Of a stretch of 64,000 nucleotides of DNA, positions 42,630 to 50,954 are shown in pieces; position 1 is the first letter of the stretch; each line of letters begins with the position of its first letter. Below the pieces are notes generated by a model. The model had not been told where the DNA came from. It ran no database searches and saw only the letters and a program-made list of their open reading frames with translations. Both the position numbers and the translations under genes were made by a program. The stretch comes from Burkholderiales bacterium C2 (GTDB lineage Bacteria > Pseudomonadota > Gammaproteobacteria > Burkholderiales > Burkholderiaceae_C), in contig SCOI01000013.1 in the NCBI GenBank assembly GCA_005503085.1, positions 62,001-126,000 of the forward strand. The letters are read 5' to 3'.

Positions 42630-43112
42630 GTGAACAGTTCTGCCCTTGCTCTCGAACCCAGCCTGGCGCGCGAGCGCCCCGATCAGCCCGAGGTGCTGGC
42701 GCTGATCCATGCGCTGGACACCTTCCAGAGCCAGCTCTACCCGGCCGCCAGCAACCATTTGCTTGATATCGAGGCCTTGCTGGCGCCCGAGGTGCGCTTT
42801 CTGGTGGTGCGCGATGCACAGGCACGGGTTCAGGGCTGCGGGGCCATCGTGCTGCGCGAGGACTGCGCCGAGCTCAAGCGCATGATGGTGCGCCCCGAGG
42901 CGCGCGGCCAAGGCCTGGGCGGCGCGCTGATCGCGGCGCTGGAGGTGGAGGCCGTGTGCGCCGGCCGGCCCCTGCTGCGGCTGGAGACCGGCGTGCGCCA
43001 GCGTCCGGCGATACGGCTCTACGAGCGCATGGGCTATCGGCGCTGCGGCCCTTTTGGCGGCTACCGTGCCGACCCCTTCAGCGTCTATATGGAGAAGCTG
43101 CTCGGCGCCTGA
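42630..43112 (+). CDS. GNAT-family N-acetyltransferase
   Basis: About 160 residues. The acetyl-CoA motif is MMVRPEARGQGLGGALIAALE and the C-terminal YERMGYRRCGPFGGYRADPFSVYMEK block is typical of a common bacterial GNAT group. The start is uncertain: GTG at 42630 is used because the conserved region begins shortly after, but GTG 42588 and ATG 42594 are in frame. A consensus sigma-54 promoter lies upstream, suggesting nitrogen- or envelope-linked control. Confidence 0.85.
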   Translation: MNSSALALEPSLARERPDQPEVLALIHALDTFQSQLYPAASNHLLDIEALLAPEVRFLVVRDAQARVQGCGAIVLREDCAELKRMMVRPEARGQGLGGALIAALEVEAVCAGRPLLRLETGVRQRPAIRLYERMGYRRCGPFGGYRADPFSVYMEKLLGA

Positions 43113-43145
43113 TCCACAATGCCCCGAAACACTGCGGGAGCATGA

Positions 43146-44438
43146 ATGCAAAGGCCTCGGGTTCTGATCATCGGTTGTGGCTTCGGCGGCCTGGAGGCCG
43201 CGCGCACGCTGGCCCATGCGCCGGTCGACATCACGCTGATCGATCGCAGCAACCACCATCTCTTCCAGCCCCTGCTCTACCAGGTGGCCACCGCCGGTCT
43301 GTCGGCGCCCTCGATTGCCGCGCCGATCCGCCATATGCTGCGGCGCCAGCGCAATGTCACCGTGCTGATGGCCGAGGTGTCAGGTGTTGACAAGGCGGCG
43401 CGATTGGTGGACCTGGCCGATGGCCAGCGCCTGCGCTATGACCATCTGATCGTCGCCAGCGGCGCCACCCACAGCTATTTCGGCCGCGATGAGTGGGCCG
43501 CACACGCACCAGGGCTGAAGACCCTGGCCGATGCCTTCAAGCTGCGCGCCAAGGTGCTGCTGGCCTTCGAGCAGGCCGAGACCTTGCAGGACGAGGCGCA
43601 GCGCCGGCCCTGGCTGAACTTCATCGTGATCGGCGCCGGCCCGACCGGGGTCGAGATGGCCGGCACGCTGGCCGAGATCGCCCGCCACACGCTGAAGAAC
43701 GAGTTCCGCCGCATCGATCCGGCCAGCGCCCAGGTGCTGCTGGTCGAGGGCTCGGAGCGGGTGCTGCAGGCCTTCAGGCCCGAGCTCTCGGCCAAGGCCC
43801 AGGCCCAGTTGGAGGGCCTGGGCGTGCAGGTGCAGACCGGCGCCCGCGTGGTCGGCATCGACGCTGCGGGCATCGAGGTCGAGCAGGGTGGCGAGCGGCG
43901 GCGCATCGCGGCGCGCACCGTGGTCTGGGCCGCCGGCGTGGCGGCCTCACCGCTGGGAAAGACCCTGGACGTGCCGCTGGACCGCGCCGGCCGCGTCATC
44001 GTCGATGGCGCGCTCAACATCCCCGGCCACCGCGAGATCTTTGTCGTCGGCGACCTGGCCGCCGCGCAAAGCCATGAGAAGGACGGCAGCACCAAGCCGG
44101 TGCCCGGCGTCAGCCCGGGCGCCAAGCAGATGGGCCGCCATGCGGCCCGCCAGATCATGGCGGCCATCGCCGGCCGGCAAGACCTGGCCCCGTTCCGTTA
44201 TCAGGACTACGGCGCGCTGGCCACGATAGGCCGCAAGGCGGCGGTGGCCGACGTCGGGCGCTTCCAGTTCAGCGGTTACTTCGCCTGGCTGTTCTGGCTG
44301 TTTGTCCACATCTACTTCCTGATCGGCTTCCGCAACCGCCTGGTCGTGCTGATGGACTGGGCCTGGGCCTACTGGAGCTTCCAGCGCTATGCGCGCGTGG
44401 TGGCCGAAGCGGCGCCGACCGCAGAGCCCGGCCACTAG
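43146..44438 (+). CDS. ndh: Type II NADH dehydrogenase (NDH-2)
   Basis: A 430-residue FAD/NAD(P) oxidoreductase. The first Rossmann motif is IIGCGFGGLEAAR, the second VIGAGPTGVEMAG, and the FAD-binding VVGDLAAA comes near residue 300. A C-terminal hydrophobic/aromatic region (FAWLFWLFVHIYFLIGFRN) anchors it to the membrane. It transfers electrons from NADH to quinone without proton pumping. It follows the GNAT gene by 33 bp; an inverted repeat after its stop may end the transcript. Confidence 0.92.
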   Translation: MQRPRVLIIGCGFGGLEAARTLAHAPVDITLIDRSNHHLFQPLLYQVATAGLSAPSIAAPIRHMLRRQRNVTVLMAEVSGVDKAARLVDLADGQRLRYDHLIVASGATHSYFGRDEWAAHAPGLKTLADAFKLRAKVLLAFEQAETLQDEAQRRPWLNFIVIGAGPTGVEMAGTLAEIARHTLKNEFRRIDPASAQVLLVEGSERVLQAFRPELSAKAQAQLEGLGVQVQTGARVVGIDAAGIEVEQGGERRRIAARTVVWAAGVAASPLGKTLDVPLDRAGRVIVDGALNIPGHREIFVVGDLAAAQSHEKDGSTKPVPGVSPGAKQMGRHAARQIMAAIAGRQDLAPFRYQDYGALATIGRKAAVADVGRFQFSGYFAWLFWLFVHIYFLIGFRNRLVVLMDWAWAYWSFQRYARVVAEAAPTAEPGH

Positions 44439-44451
44439 CCGCACAGCGGCC

Positions 44452-44473
44452 GGCCGAACGGGTCCGTTCGGCC
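44452..44473. terminator. Inverted repeat after ndh, possible terminator
   Basis: GGCCGAACGG-GT-CCGTTCGGCC, 10-bp arms with a 2-bp centre, 13 bp after the ndh stop; a T-containing stretch (ATTTTGTTG) follows only after 7 nt, so it is a weak terminator or a protein-binding dyad. Confidence 0.45.
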
Positions 44474-44483
44474 TATTGAGATT

Positions 44484-44513
44484 TTGTTGAGCTTCATAAA
44501 GAGCTCCTAGATT
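44484..44513 (+). promoter_or_regulatory. Candidate sigma-70 promoter for the phospholipase C gene
   Basis: TTGTTG at 44484-44489 and TAGATT at 44508-44513, spacing 18 bp, located 55 bp upstream of the start codon. No convincing Pho box was found. Confidence 0.4.
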
Positions 44514-44515
44514 GC

Positions 44516-44541
44516 GTCCCGTTCGACAACCAGAACGGGAC
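44516..44541 (+). other. Hairpin in the phospholipase C leader
   Basis: GTCCCGTTC / GAACGGGAC, 9-bp perfect arms around an 8-nt loop, just downstream of the predicted promoter and 26 bp before the start codon. It may stabilise the mRNA or bind a regulator; its GAACGG core also occurs in the dyad at 44452. Confidence 0.45.
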
Positions 44542-44567
44542 CGCCGTCCCACAGGAGCCTTCCCATC

Positions 44568-46754
44568 ATGAAGTCCCAGCAAGATCGCCGCAGCTTTCTG
44601 CGCAGCCTCGCCGCCGGCGCCGGTGCCTCGGCCGCCCTGGCCAGTTTCCCGCCCGCCATCCAGCGTGCGCTGGCCATCCCCGCCAACCACCGCAGCGGCA
44701 CGCTCAACGATGTCGAGCACATCGTCATCCTGACCCAGGAGAACCGCAGCTTCGACCACTACTTCGGCACGCTGGCCGGCGTGCGCGGTTTCAGCGACCC
44801 CTTCCCGGTGCCGGTGCTGGACCGCCCGGGCACCTTCACGCGCAAGAGCGTGTTCGTCCAGCCCATCGGCAGCGGCGCGCCGGTGCCGGGCCGCCCGGAG
44901 TGGGGCGGTGGCCGCACCGCGATCGCGCCCTTCCACCTGAACACCGAGCAGGACTTCTCGGTGATGCGCGTGGCCGGTACGCCGCACAGCTGGCCCGACT
45001 CGCAGGCCGCCTGGGACCTGGGCCGCATGAACAACTGGCCCAAGGCCAAGCAGAACCATTCGATGGGCCACTATGCCCGTGCGGACCTGCCCTTCCAATT
45101 CGCGCTGGCCGAGGCCTTCACGCTGTGCGACCACTACCACTGCGCCACCCAGACCGGCACCAACACCAATCGCCTGTTCCTGTGGACCGGCCATAACGAC
45201 CCGCTGGCCGTGGCCGGCGGCCCGTCGACCGACAACAGCCGCGACAGCTTCAACACCAATCCCGCCACCGACTACACCTGGATCACCTATGTCGAGCGCC
45301 TGCAGGATGCGGGCATCAGCTGGCAGGTCTACCAGAACATGGCGGACAACTTCACCGACAACCCGCTGGCCGGCTTCCGCCCCTTCCGCAACGCCTGGTA
45401 TCAGCGCCCCGGCTACTCCCAGGTGCTGCGCGAGCGCGGCGTCAGCACGCGCGACCTCGACAAGCTCAAGGCCGACGTGCTGGCCGACAAGCTGCCCCAG
45501 GTCAGCTGGATCGTTGCCACCGCCGAAGGCTCGGAGCATCCCGGCCCCTCCAGCCCCGCCTCGGGCGCGGACTACACGGCCCGCGTGCTGGACGCGCTGA
45601 CGGCCAATCCGGAGGTCTGGAGCAAGACCGTGTTCCTGATCAACTTCGACGAGAACGACGGCTTCTTCGACCATATGCCGCCGCCGGCCGCACCGTCCTA
45701 CGAGCTCTATGACGCCGACCCGAGCCGCGCCCGCCTGGCCGGCGCCTCGACGGTGGACACCGTGGGCGAGTACCACCATCACCTGAACGGCTCGAACGCG
45801 CTCTATCACCACCGCCCCTACGGCCTGGGCCCGCGCGTGCCGATGTATGTGATCTCGCCCTGGAGCAAGGGCGGCTGGGTCAACTCCCAGGTCTCGGACC
45901 ACAGCTCGGTGATCCGCTTCATCGAGGCGCGCTTTGGCGTGCAGGAGCCGCTGATCAGCCCCTGGCGCCGCGCGGTCAGCGGCGATCTGCAGAGCTGCTT
46001 CGACTTCCGCAATCCGGAGGACCAGCCCTTCATCCACCTGCTGCCCGAGACCGCTGCGCTGCGCGCGCGCGCCCGCGCACTGACCCAGACCAAGACCCCG
46101 GCGACCCCGTCAAGCCTGGTGGCGCCGCTGCAGGAAGAGGGCGTGCGCCCGGCCCGCGCCCTGCCTTACGAGCTGCAGGTGCAGGCCCGTCAGGACGGCG
46201 CCAGCCTGCTGCTGCGCTTCGAGAACGAGGGCGAGGCCGGCGCGGTCTTCCATGTCTACGACCGTCTGGCGCTGGGCGCGCTGCCACGCCGCTACACGGT
46301 CGAGGCCGGCAAGCAGCTGGAAGGCCGCTGGACCCCGGCTACCGGCAGCTATGACCTCTGGGTGCTGGGCCCGAACGGCTTCCATCGCCACTTCACCGGC
46401 TCGCTGACTGCCGTGGCCAACAAGCCCCGGCCCGAGATCGAGGTCCGCAGCGACCGTGTCTATGGCGAGCTGCTGCTGCGCCTGCACAACCGCGGCCCGG
46501 TGGCGGCCAGCTTCGAGCTGCGCGCGCTGAAGTACAGCGACGAGCCGGCGCAGCTGCACAAGGTGGCCGCCGGCGCCTCGCTGGAGCTGCGCCTGCCACT
46601 GGCCGAGAGCCGCCACTGGTACGACCTCTCGGTCAAGGTGCGCGAGCTGGCCGGCTTCAGCCGCCGCCTGGCCGGCCATCTCGAGACCGGCGAGGCCTCG
46701 ATCAGCGACCCGGCCCTGGGTGGCCCGGCCCTGCTCGACCAATACCGCCCCTGA
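44568..46754 (+). CDS. Phosphocholine-specific phospholipase C, Tat-exported
   Basis: A 728-residue enzyme with twin-arginine signal DRRSFLRSLAAGAGASAALASF. The phosphoesterase domain has the ENRSFDHYFGTL Thr/Ser-type metal site motif, CDHYHCATQTGTNTNR, FDENDGFFDH and ISPWSKGGWV, as in Pseudomonas PlcN/PlcH. Two C-terminal beta domains follow (about 520-725). It cleaves phosphatidylcholine or sphingomyelin outside the cytoplasm, supplying phosphate, choline and diacylglycerol. A PEP-CTERM gene follows 32 bp downstream. Confidence 0.93.
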   Translation: MKSQQDRRSFLRSLAAGAGASAALASFPPAIQRALAIPANHRSGTLNDVEHIVILTQENRSFDHYFGTLAGVRGFSDPFPVPVLDRPGTFTRKSVFVQPIGSGAPVPGRPEWGGGRTAIAPFHLNTEQDFSVMRVAGTPHSWPDSQAAWDLGRMNNWPKAKQNHSMGHYARADLPFQFALAEAFTLCDHYHCATQTGTNTNRLFLWTGHNDPLAVAGGPSTDNSRDSFNTNPATDYTWITYVERLQDAGISWQVYQNMADNFTDNPLAGFRPFRNAWYQRPGYSQVLRERGVSTRDLDKLKADVLADKLPQVSWIVATAEGSEHPGPSSPASGADYTARVLDALTANPEVWSKTVFLINFDENDGFFDHMPPPAAPSYELYDADPSRARLAGASTVDTVGEYHHHLNGSNALYHHRPYGLGPRVPMYVISPWSKGGWVNSQVSDHSSVIRFIEARFGVQEPLISPWRRAVSGDLQSCFDFRNPEDQPFIHLLPETAALRARARALTQTKTPATPSSLVAPLQEEGVRPARALPYELQVQARQDGASLLLRFENEGEAGAVFHVYDRLALGALPRRYTVEAGKQLEGRWTPATGSYDLWVLGPNGFHRHFTGSLTAVANKPRPEIEVRSDRVYGELLLRLHNRGPVAASFELRALKYSDEPAQLHKVAAGASLELRLPLAESRHWYDLSVKVRELAGFSRRLAGHLETGEASISDPALGGPALLDQYRP

Positions 46755-46786
46755 TTCCCCATTCCCTCACTCCTACTCTTCCCATC

Positions 46787-47449
46787 ATGAAAATCAAAAA
46801 CCTTATCGCCAGCACCCTGCTGGGCCTCGTCGCCGGTCTCAGCCAGGCCGCCGTCTACGATCAGAACCTGATCGTAAATGGCGGTGCCGAACAGGGCACC
46901 AGCGGCTGGAACGGCTTCGATGACTTCGACTTCGTCCAGTCGGTCAGCTATGGCAACAACTGGGTCAAGCCCAGCGAGCCGGGTCCGGTCGACCGTGGCG
47001 CGCAGATGTTCACCGGGCTGGGCGCGCGCGCGGTGGCCTGGCAGTCGCTGGACCTGGAGCAGCTCTCCGGCGCCGGCGACAGCTTCAAGCTCAGCGGCTG
47101 GCTGGGCGGCTGGCAGGCCCAGGGCGACAACGCCAAGCTCTTCGTGTCTTTTCTGGACCTGTCCGGCCAGATGCTGGGCAGCACCGAAATCGGCCCCGTC
47201 TATGCCGCCGATCGCGGCAACAAGACCGGCCTGTTCTACCGCGAGGCCAGCGGCTTGCTGCCGGCCCAGACCGCCACCTTGCAGTTCTGGCTGAGCATGG
47301 AGCGCCTGGGCGGCGGTGACAACGACGGCTATGCCGACAACCTGTCCTTTGTGCTGACCGCCGCGCCGGTGCCCGAGCCGGCCACCTATGGCCTGATGGC
47401 CCTGGGCCTGGTGGCCGTCGGCGTGTCGGTGCGCCGCCGCAAGGCCTGA
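46787..47449 (+). CDS. PEP-CTERM sorting-domain exported protein
   Basis: 220 residues. The signal peptide MKIKNLIASTLLGLVAGLSQAA leads to a beta-rich carbohydrate-binding-like domain (NLIVNGGAEQGTSGWNGF, LDLEQL, FKLSGWLGGW) and the sorting signal VPEPATYGLMALGLVAVG with RRRKA at the end. It is processed by exosortase and displayed on or released from the surface. Only 32 bp separate it from the phospholipase, so the two are probably co-transcribed. It shares family only with the protein at 6365. Confidence 0.88.
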   Translation: MKIKNLIASTLLGLVAGLSQAAVYDQNLIVNGGAEQGTSGWNGFDDFDFVQSVSYGNNWVKPSEPGPVDRGAQMFTGLGARAVAWQSLDLEQLSGAGDSFKLSGWLGGWQAQGDNAKLFVSFLDLSGQMLGSTEIGPVYAADRGNKTGLFYREASGLLPAQTATLQFWLSMERLGGGDNDGYADNLSFVLTAAPVPEPATYGLMALGLVAVGVSVRRRKA

Positions 47450-47456
47450 GGGAGTA

Positions 47457-47846
47457 TCAGCCCATCGGCGTGCACAGCTCCACCAGCGAGCCGTCCGGGC
47501 AGCGCACATAGGCGACGGTCTGGCCCCAGGGCTTGACCGTCGGTGCGGCCAGGCCGGTGGCGCCGGCGGCCACAGCGCGCTCGTAGGCGGCGGTCACGTC
47601 GCCGGTGGTGAAGCCGATCTCCATGCCCAGCGGGCGCGGGCTGGCGTCGGCCGCGACATAGTCGCCGCCGACGCTGTCGCGCGCGGTTGCATGGTCGACA
47701 AAGGCCAGCGCGGTGGCGCCGGTCTCGAGTTCGCCATAGGCGCCGGACTCGTGCAGAAAGCGGCGCTGCAGGCCGAAGGCGCGCTCGTAGAAGTCCAGCG
47801 AGGCGGCGACGTCGGCGACATAGACGAGGGTGTAGGCGAAATTCAT
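47457..47846 (-). CDS. VOC-family (glyoxalase-like) protein
   Basis: A 129-residue vicinal-oxygen-chelate fold protein (two beta-alpha-beta-beta-beta units: YVADVAASLDFYERAFGL and C-terminal YVRCPDGSLVELCTP). Metal residues are partly visible (E in the last motif). The substrate is unknown; members include glyoxalases, dioxygenases and resistance proteins. It diverges from the M16 peptidases, with a symmetrical dyad between that resembles one at the WYL regulator. Confidence 0.88.
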   Translation of the reverse strand: MNFAYTLVYVADVAASLDFYERAFGLQRRFLHESGAYGELETGATALAFVDHATARDSVGGDYVAADASPRPLGMEIGFTTGDVTAAYERAVAAGATGLAAPTVKPWGQTVAYVRCPDGSLVELCTPMG

Positions 47847-47895
47847 GGGGCTTGCTCCTTGCTGTGGATGGGTGGCGACATCTTGCGCCGCCGCT

Positions 47896-47914
47896 GCTGA
47901 CAGTCGCTGTCAGC
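47896..47914. promoter_or_regulatory. Perfect dyad between the VOC gene and the M16 peptidase operon
   Basis: GCTGACAGTCGCTGTCAGC: 8-bp arms with a 3-bp centre, 50 bp upstream of the VOC start and 10-22 bp before the M16 start. It resembles the dyad at 40596-40613 upstream of the WYL regulator, which therefore may bind both. Confidence 0.55.
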
Positions 47915-47935
47915 ATTGCCCTTATGCTGCGCGCC

Positions 47936-49279
47936 ATGACTTTGCGCCACGGTGTCCCCCGACGCAGCCTGCTGATCGCGGCGGCGGGGACAGGTCTTGC
48001 CGGCCTCGCCCGCTCTGCCGGTCTGCAGCTGCCGCCGCTGGCCTTCACGAGCCGGCAGCTGGCCAATGGACTGACCGTGCTGGCCTTGCCGGTGGCCAGC
48101 AGCAGCGTCAGCGTGCAGCTCTGGTACCGGGTCGGCAGCAAGCACGATCCGGCGGGGCGCTCCGGCCTGGCCCATCTCTTCGAGCACCTGATGTTCAAGA
48201 GCACGCGGCATATGGCCAACGAGCAGTTCGACCGCATGACCGAGGACGTGGGTGGCAGCAACAATGCCTTCACCGCCGAGGACATGACGGTCTACCACTG
48301 CACGGTGCCGTCCAACCATCTGGAACCGGTGCTCTGGGCCGAGGCCGAGCGCATGGCCAACCTGAACCTGGACCAGGCCAATTTCGACAGCGAGCGCGAG
48401 GTCGTCAAGGAGGAGTTTCGCCAGCGCGTGCTGGCCGATCCCTATGGCCTGCTGTTCAACGCGATCTCCAGCTACGGCTACCAGCAGCATCCCTACAAGC
48501 GCCCGGTGATCGGCAATATCGCCGAGCTCGACGCCGCGACGCTGCGCGATGTGCGCGAGTTCCACAGCGCCTACTACCGGCCGGACAACGCGCTGCTGAT
48601 CGTCGCCGGCGAGTTCGAGGCAAGCCGGCTGGATCGCTGGGTCGACCATTACTTCGGCAGCATCCGCGCACCGCTGAGCCCGGTGCCCCAGGCGGCCAGC
48701 GCCGAGCCGCGCCGAGCGCGCGACGAGTTCCATCATCTGCCGGCCCGTGCGCCGCTGCCGGCGGCCCTGGTGATCTGGCAGGGTCCCAAGGCAGCCAGCG
48801 AGCTGGCCCCGGCGCTGCAAGTGGCCCAGGCCCTGCTGGCCCAGGGGGATTCGGCGCGGCTGAGCGAGGCCCTGGTGTACCGGCAGCGGGTCGCACAAAG
48901 CGTGGGCTTCGATGCGCTGCTGAATGCCGATGCCGGCCTGCTGGCCGCCTATGCGGTCTCGACCGGCGCCTTGAGCGGCGAGCTGTTGCTGAAGCAGCTG
49001 GTGGCCGAGGTCGAGCGCCTTGCCCATGAGCCGGTGCTGGCCGCGGAGTTGGCCAAGGCCAAGGCGCAGCTGCTCAACAAGCTGCTGGTCGAGCGCGAGA
49101 CGCCTGAGGGCCGCGCGCTGGCCCTGGGCTATGCCTTGCTGCTGCGCGGCGACGCGAGCCTGGCCGAGCGCGAGCTGGCGCAGCTGCAGGCGGTCGGCGT
49201 CGCCGATGTGCAGCGAGCGCTGCGCCGCCATGTCTTGCAGGGCGCCAAGGTCTCGGTGCTGTATGGAGAACGGTCATGA
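47936..49279 (+). CDS. M16-family zinc peptidase, catalytic member
   Basis: About 447 residues. The zinc motif HLFEH (inverted HxxEH) with downstream Glu is intact, and the conserved Y/R region (AYYRPDNALLIVAGEF) follows. N-terminal RRSLLIAAAGTGLAGLA suggests Tat or Sec export to the periplasm. ATG 47936 is used; ATG 47924 adds four residues. It is coupled by ATGA to a second M16 gene that lacks the zinc motif, as in two-subunit periplasmic M16 proteases. Confidence 0.9.
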   Translation: MTLRHGVPRRSLLIAAAGTGLAGLARSAGLQLPPLAFTSRQLANGLTVLALPVASSSVSVQLWYRVGSKHDPAGRSGLAHLFEHLMFKSTRHMANEQFDRMTEDVGGSNNAFTAEDMTVYHCTVPSNHLEPVLWAEAERMANLNLDQANFDSEREVVKEEFRQRVLADPYGLLFNAISSYGYQQHPYKRPVIGNIAELDAATLRDVREFHSAYYRPDNALLIVAGEFEASRLDRWVDHYFGSIRAPLSPVPQAASAEPRRARDEFHHLPARAPLPAALVIWQGPKAASELAPALQVAQALLAQGDSARLSEALVYRQRVAQSVGFDALLNADAGLLAAYAVSTGALSGELLLKQLVAEVERLAHEPVLAAELAKAKAQLLNKLLVERETPEGRALALGYALLLRGDASLAERELAQLQAVGVADVQRALRRHVLQGAKVSVLYGERS

Positions 49280-50739
49280 GGCGCCGAACCTTGCTGGGTG
49301 GCGCACTGGCGGTGCCGCTGCTGGCCGGCGCACAGCGCTTCGACCAGATGCCCGCACCGGGCCCGGCGCGGCCCTTGCCCCAGCCCCGGCTGCAGCAGCT
49401 GCGCCTGGGCAACGGCCTGCGCCTGGTGCTGGCGCAGCGGCGCGGCATGCCGCTGGTGACGGTCGAGCTGCTGCTGGGCCAGGCCGGCAGCCTGCTGGAT
49501 CCGCCGGGCAAGGCCGGGCTGTCGCAGCTGGGCCTGCTGATGCTCAGCAAGGGCGCGCGACGCGAGGGCCAGGCGGTCGATGCGGCCGACATCGCCTTCG
49601 CCGCCGAAAGCCTGGGCGCCAGCCTCGAGATTGGTGACGGCAGCGCCTCGGGGAGCCTGGGCCTGACCCTGGCGACGCCGCAGCTGGACGAGGGCCTGGC
49701 CCTGCTGGCCGATCTCTTGCAGCGGGCCACGCTGCCGCCGGCCGAGATCGAACGGGCCCGCGCCGAGCTGATTGCCAGCTTCCGGCTCAGCCTGTCCGAT
49801 CCGGCCCTGCTGGCCCAGCTGCTGGGCCAGCGCCTGTTCTGGGGCGACAGCCCGGCCGGCCAGATCGCGACGCCGGCCAGCCTGGCGCGGCTGCGTCGCG
49901 AGGATTTGCTGGCCTTTCAGCGCCAGCAGCTGCGGCCGGAATCCACCACACTGATACTGGCCGGCGACCTCGATTGGGGCCAGGCGCGCGCGCTGGCCGA
50001 GTCGCACTTCGGCGATTGGCGCAGCCTGCGCCCGGCCGGTCCGGCGCTGCAGCCGCTGCGCGCGCAGCCGCTGCCGGTGCGGACCGTGCTGCTGGATCTG
50101 AGCGGGGCCGGCCAGAGCGCGGTGCAGCTGCTGGCGCCCTATCCCGGCAGCGAGGATGAAGCCGGCCAGCGCATCGGCATGCTGGCCAATGCGGTGCTGG
50201 GCCAGGGCTACTCGGCGCGGCTGAGTCATGAGGTGCGCATCAAGCGCGGCCTCAGCTACGGCGCGGTCAGCCAGGTCGAGAGTCTGCCCGGCGCCGGCAC
50301 GCTGAGCGCCTATACCCAGACCCAGCACGGCCGGGCCGCCGAGGTGGCCCGGCTGATGGCCGCCGAATTGCTGCGCCTGGGCCGAGAGCCGGTCGGCGAG
50401 ACCGAGCTGGCGGCGCGCCGCGCCAGCCTGATCGGCGCCTATGCGCGCCAGCTCGAGACCACCGCCGGTCTGGCCGGCCTGGTGTCCGAGCATCTGCAGC
50501 AAGGCCGCGAGCTGGCCTCGCTGGCCCAGCTCCCGCAGCAACTGGCAGCGCTGCGGGCCGAGCCGCTGCGCGAGTTCGCGGCGCGCTACTGGCGCGCCGA
50601 CAGCCTGCGCACCGTGGTCGTCAGCGATCTGAAGGAGGCCGGCGCCGACCTGCGCCAGCTCGACCCGGGCGCCTGGGTGATCCCGTTCGAGCAGCTCGAT
50701 CTGGGCAATCCGTCACTGCGGCGACCGGCCGGGCGCTGA
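49276..50739 (+). CDS. M16-family peptidase, non-catalytic partner
   Basis: A 487-residue M16 fold (LRLGNGLRLVLAQRRGMPLVTVELLL, then RIKRGLSYGAVSQ) in which the HxxEH site is replaced by GLSQLGLLML, so it cannot bind catalytic zinc. The N-terminal RRRTLLGGALAVPLLAGA is a Tat-like signal. It overlaps the catalytic subunit gene by 4 bp and probably forms the other half of a heterodimeric peptidase chamber. Confidence 0.9.
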   Translation: MRRRTLLGGALAVPLLAGAQRFDQMPAPGPARPLPQPRLQQLRLGNGLRLVLAQRRGMPLVTVELLLGQAGSLLDPPGKAGLSQLGLLMLSKGARREGQAVDAADIAFAAESLGASLEIGDGSASGSLGLTLATPQLDEGLALLADLLQRATLPPAEIERARAELIASFRLSLSDPALLAQLLGQRLFWGDSPAGQIATPASLARLRREDLLAFQRQQLRPESTTLILAGDLDWGQARALAESHFGDWRSLRPAGPALQPLRAQPLPVRTVLLDLSGAGQSAVQLLAPYPGSEDEAGQRIGMLANAVLGQGYSARLSHEVRIKRGLSYGAVSQVESLPGAGTLSAYTQTQHGRAAEVARLMAAELLRLGREPVGETELAARRASLIGAYARQLETTAGLAGLVSEHLQQGRELASLAQLPQQLAALRAEPLREFAARYWRADSLRTVVVSDLKEAGADLRQLDPGAWVIPFEQLDLGNPSLRRPAGR

Positions 50740-50742
50740 GGC

Positions 50743-50781
50743 CCCCAATGACAGCGGCTAGAATAGGCGCTGTCATTGGGG
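50743..50781. promoter_or_regulatory. 14-bp inverted repeat spanning the GDT1-family gene promoter
   Basis: CCCCAATGACAGCG (50743-50756) and CGCTGTCATTGGGG (50768-50781) are perfect arms around 11 bp that contain TAGAAT, a candidate -10 (50759-50764). The right arm also begins the riboswitch P1 strand. It could be an operator or allow an alternative RNA fold that competes with the riboswitch. Confidence 0.5.
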
Positions 50782-50923
50782 AGTAGCCGCTGTAGCCACC
50801 GTCCCGCTGCAGGCCCGCGTCAACACACTTGGTTCGTGAGAACCATGGCGCGGGCAGTGCCCACACCTGGCAAGACCTTTGACCATGCACCCTCGGTAAC
50901 GGCCGGAGGCGGCATGGTCAATG
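50766..50923 (+). ncRNA. yybP-ykoY-family manganese riboswitch
   Basis: The leader carries the family-defining GGGGAGTAGCC (50778-50788) and, about 80 nt later, the second conserved loop CACCTGGCAAGACCTTTGACC. CATTG at 50774-50778 pairs with CAATG at 50919-50923 to close P1; internal hairpins GGTTCgtgaGAACC and GACCATGC/GCATGGTC form two legs. It precedes a UPF0016/GDT1 gene, a known target class. Mn2+ binding would promote expression of the transporter. The motif match is by recollection, not a covariance search. Confidence 0.82.
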
Positions 50924-50954
50924 CTGCACTTGCAGGCCGTGGAGTGTTCTCGCA

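Noticed and set aside
44480-44520. Possible Pho box upstream of the phospholipase C gene
   Set aside because: The sequence around TTCATAAAG has one weak half-site only; two 11-bp direct repeats of the Pho-box type are not present.
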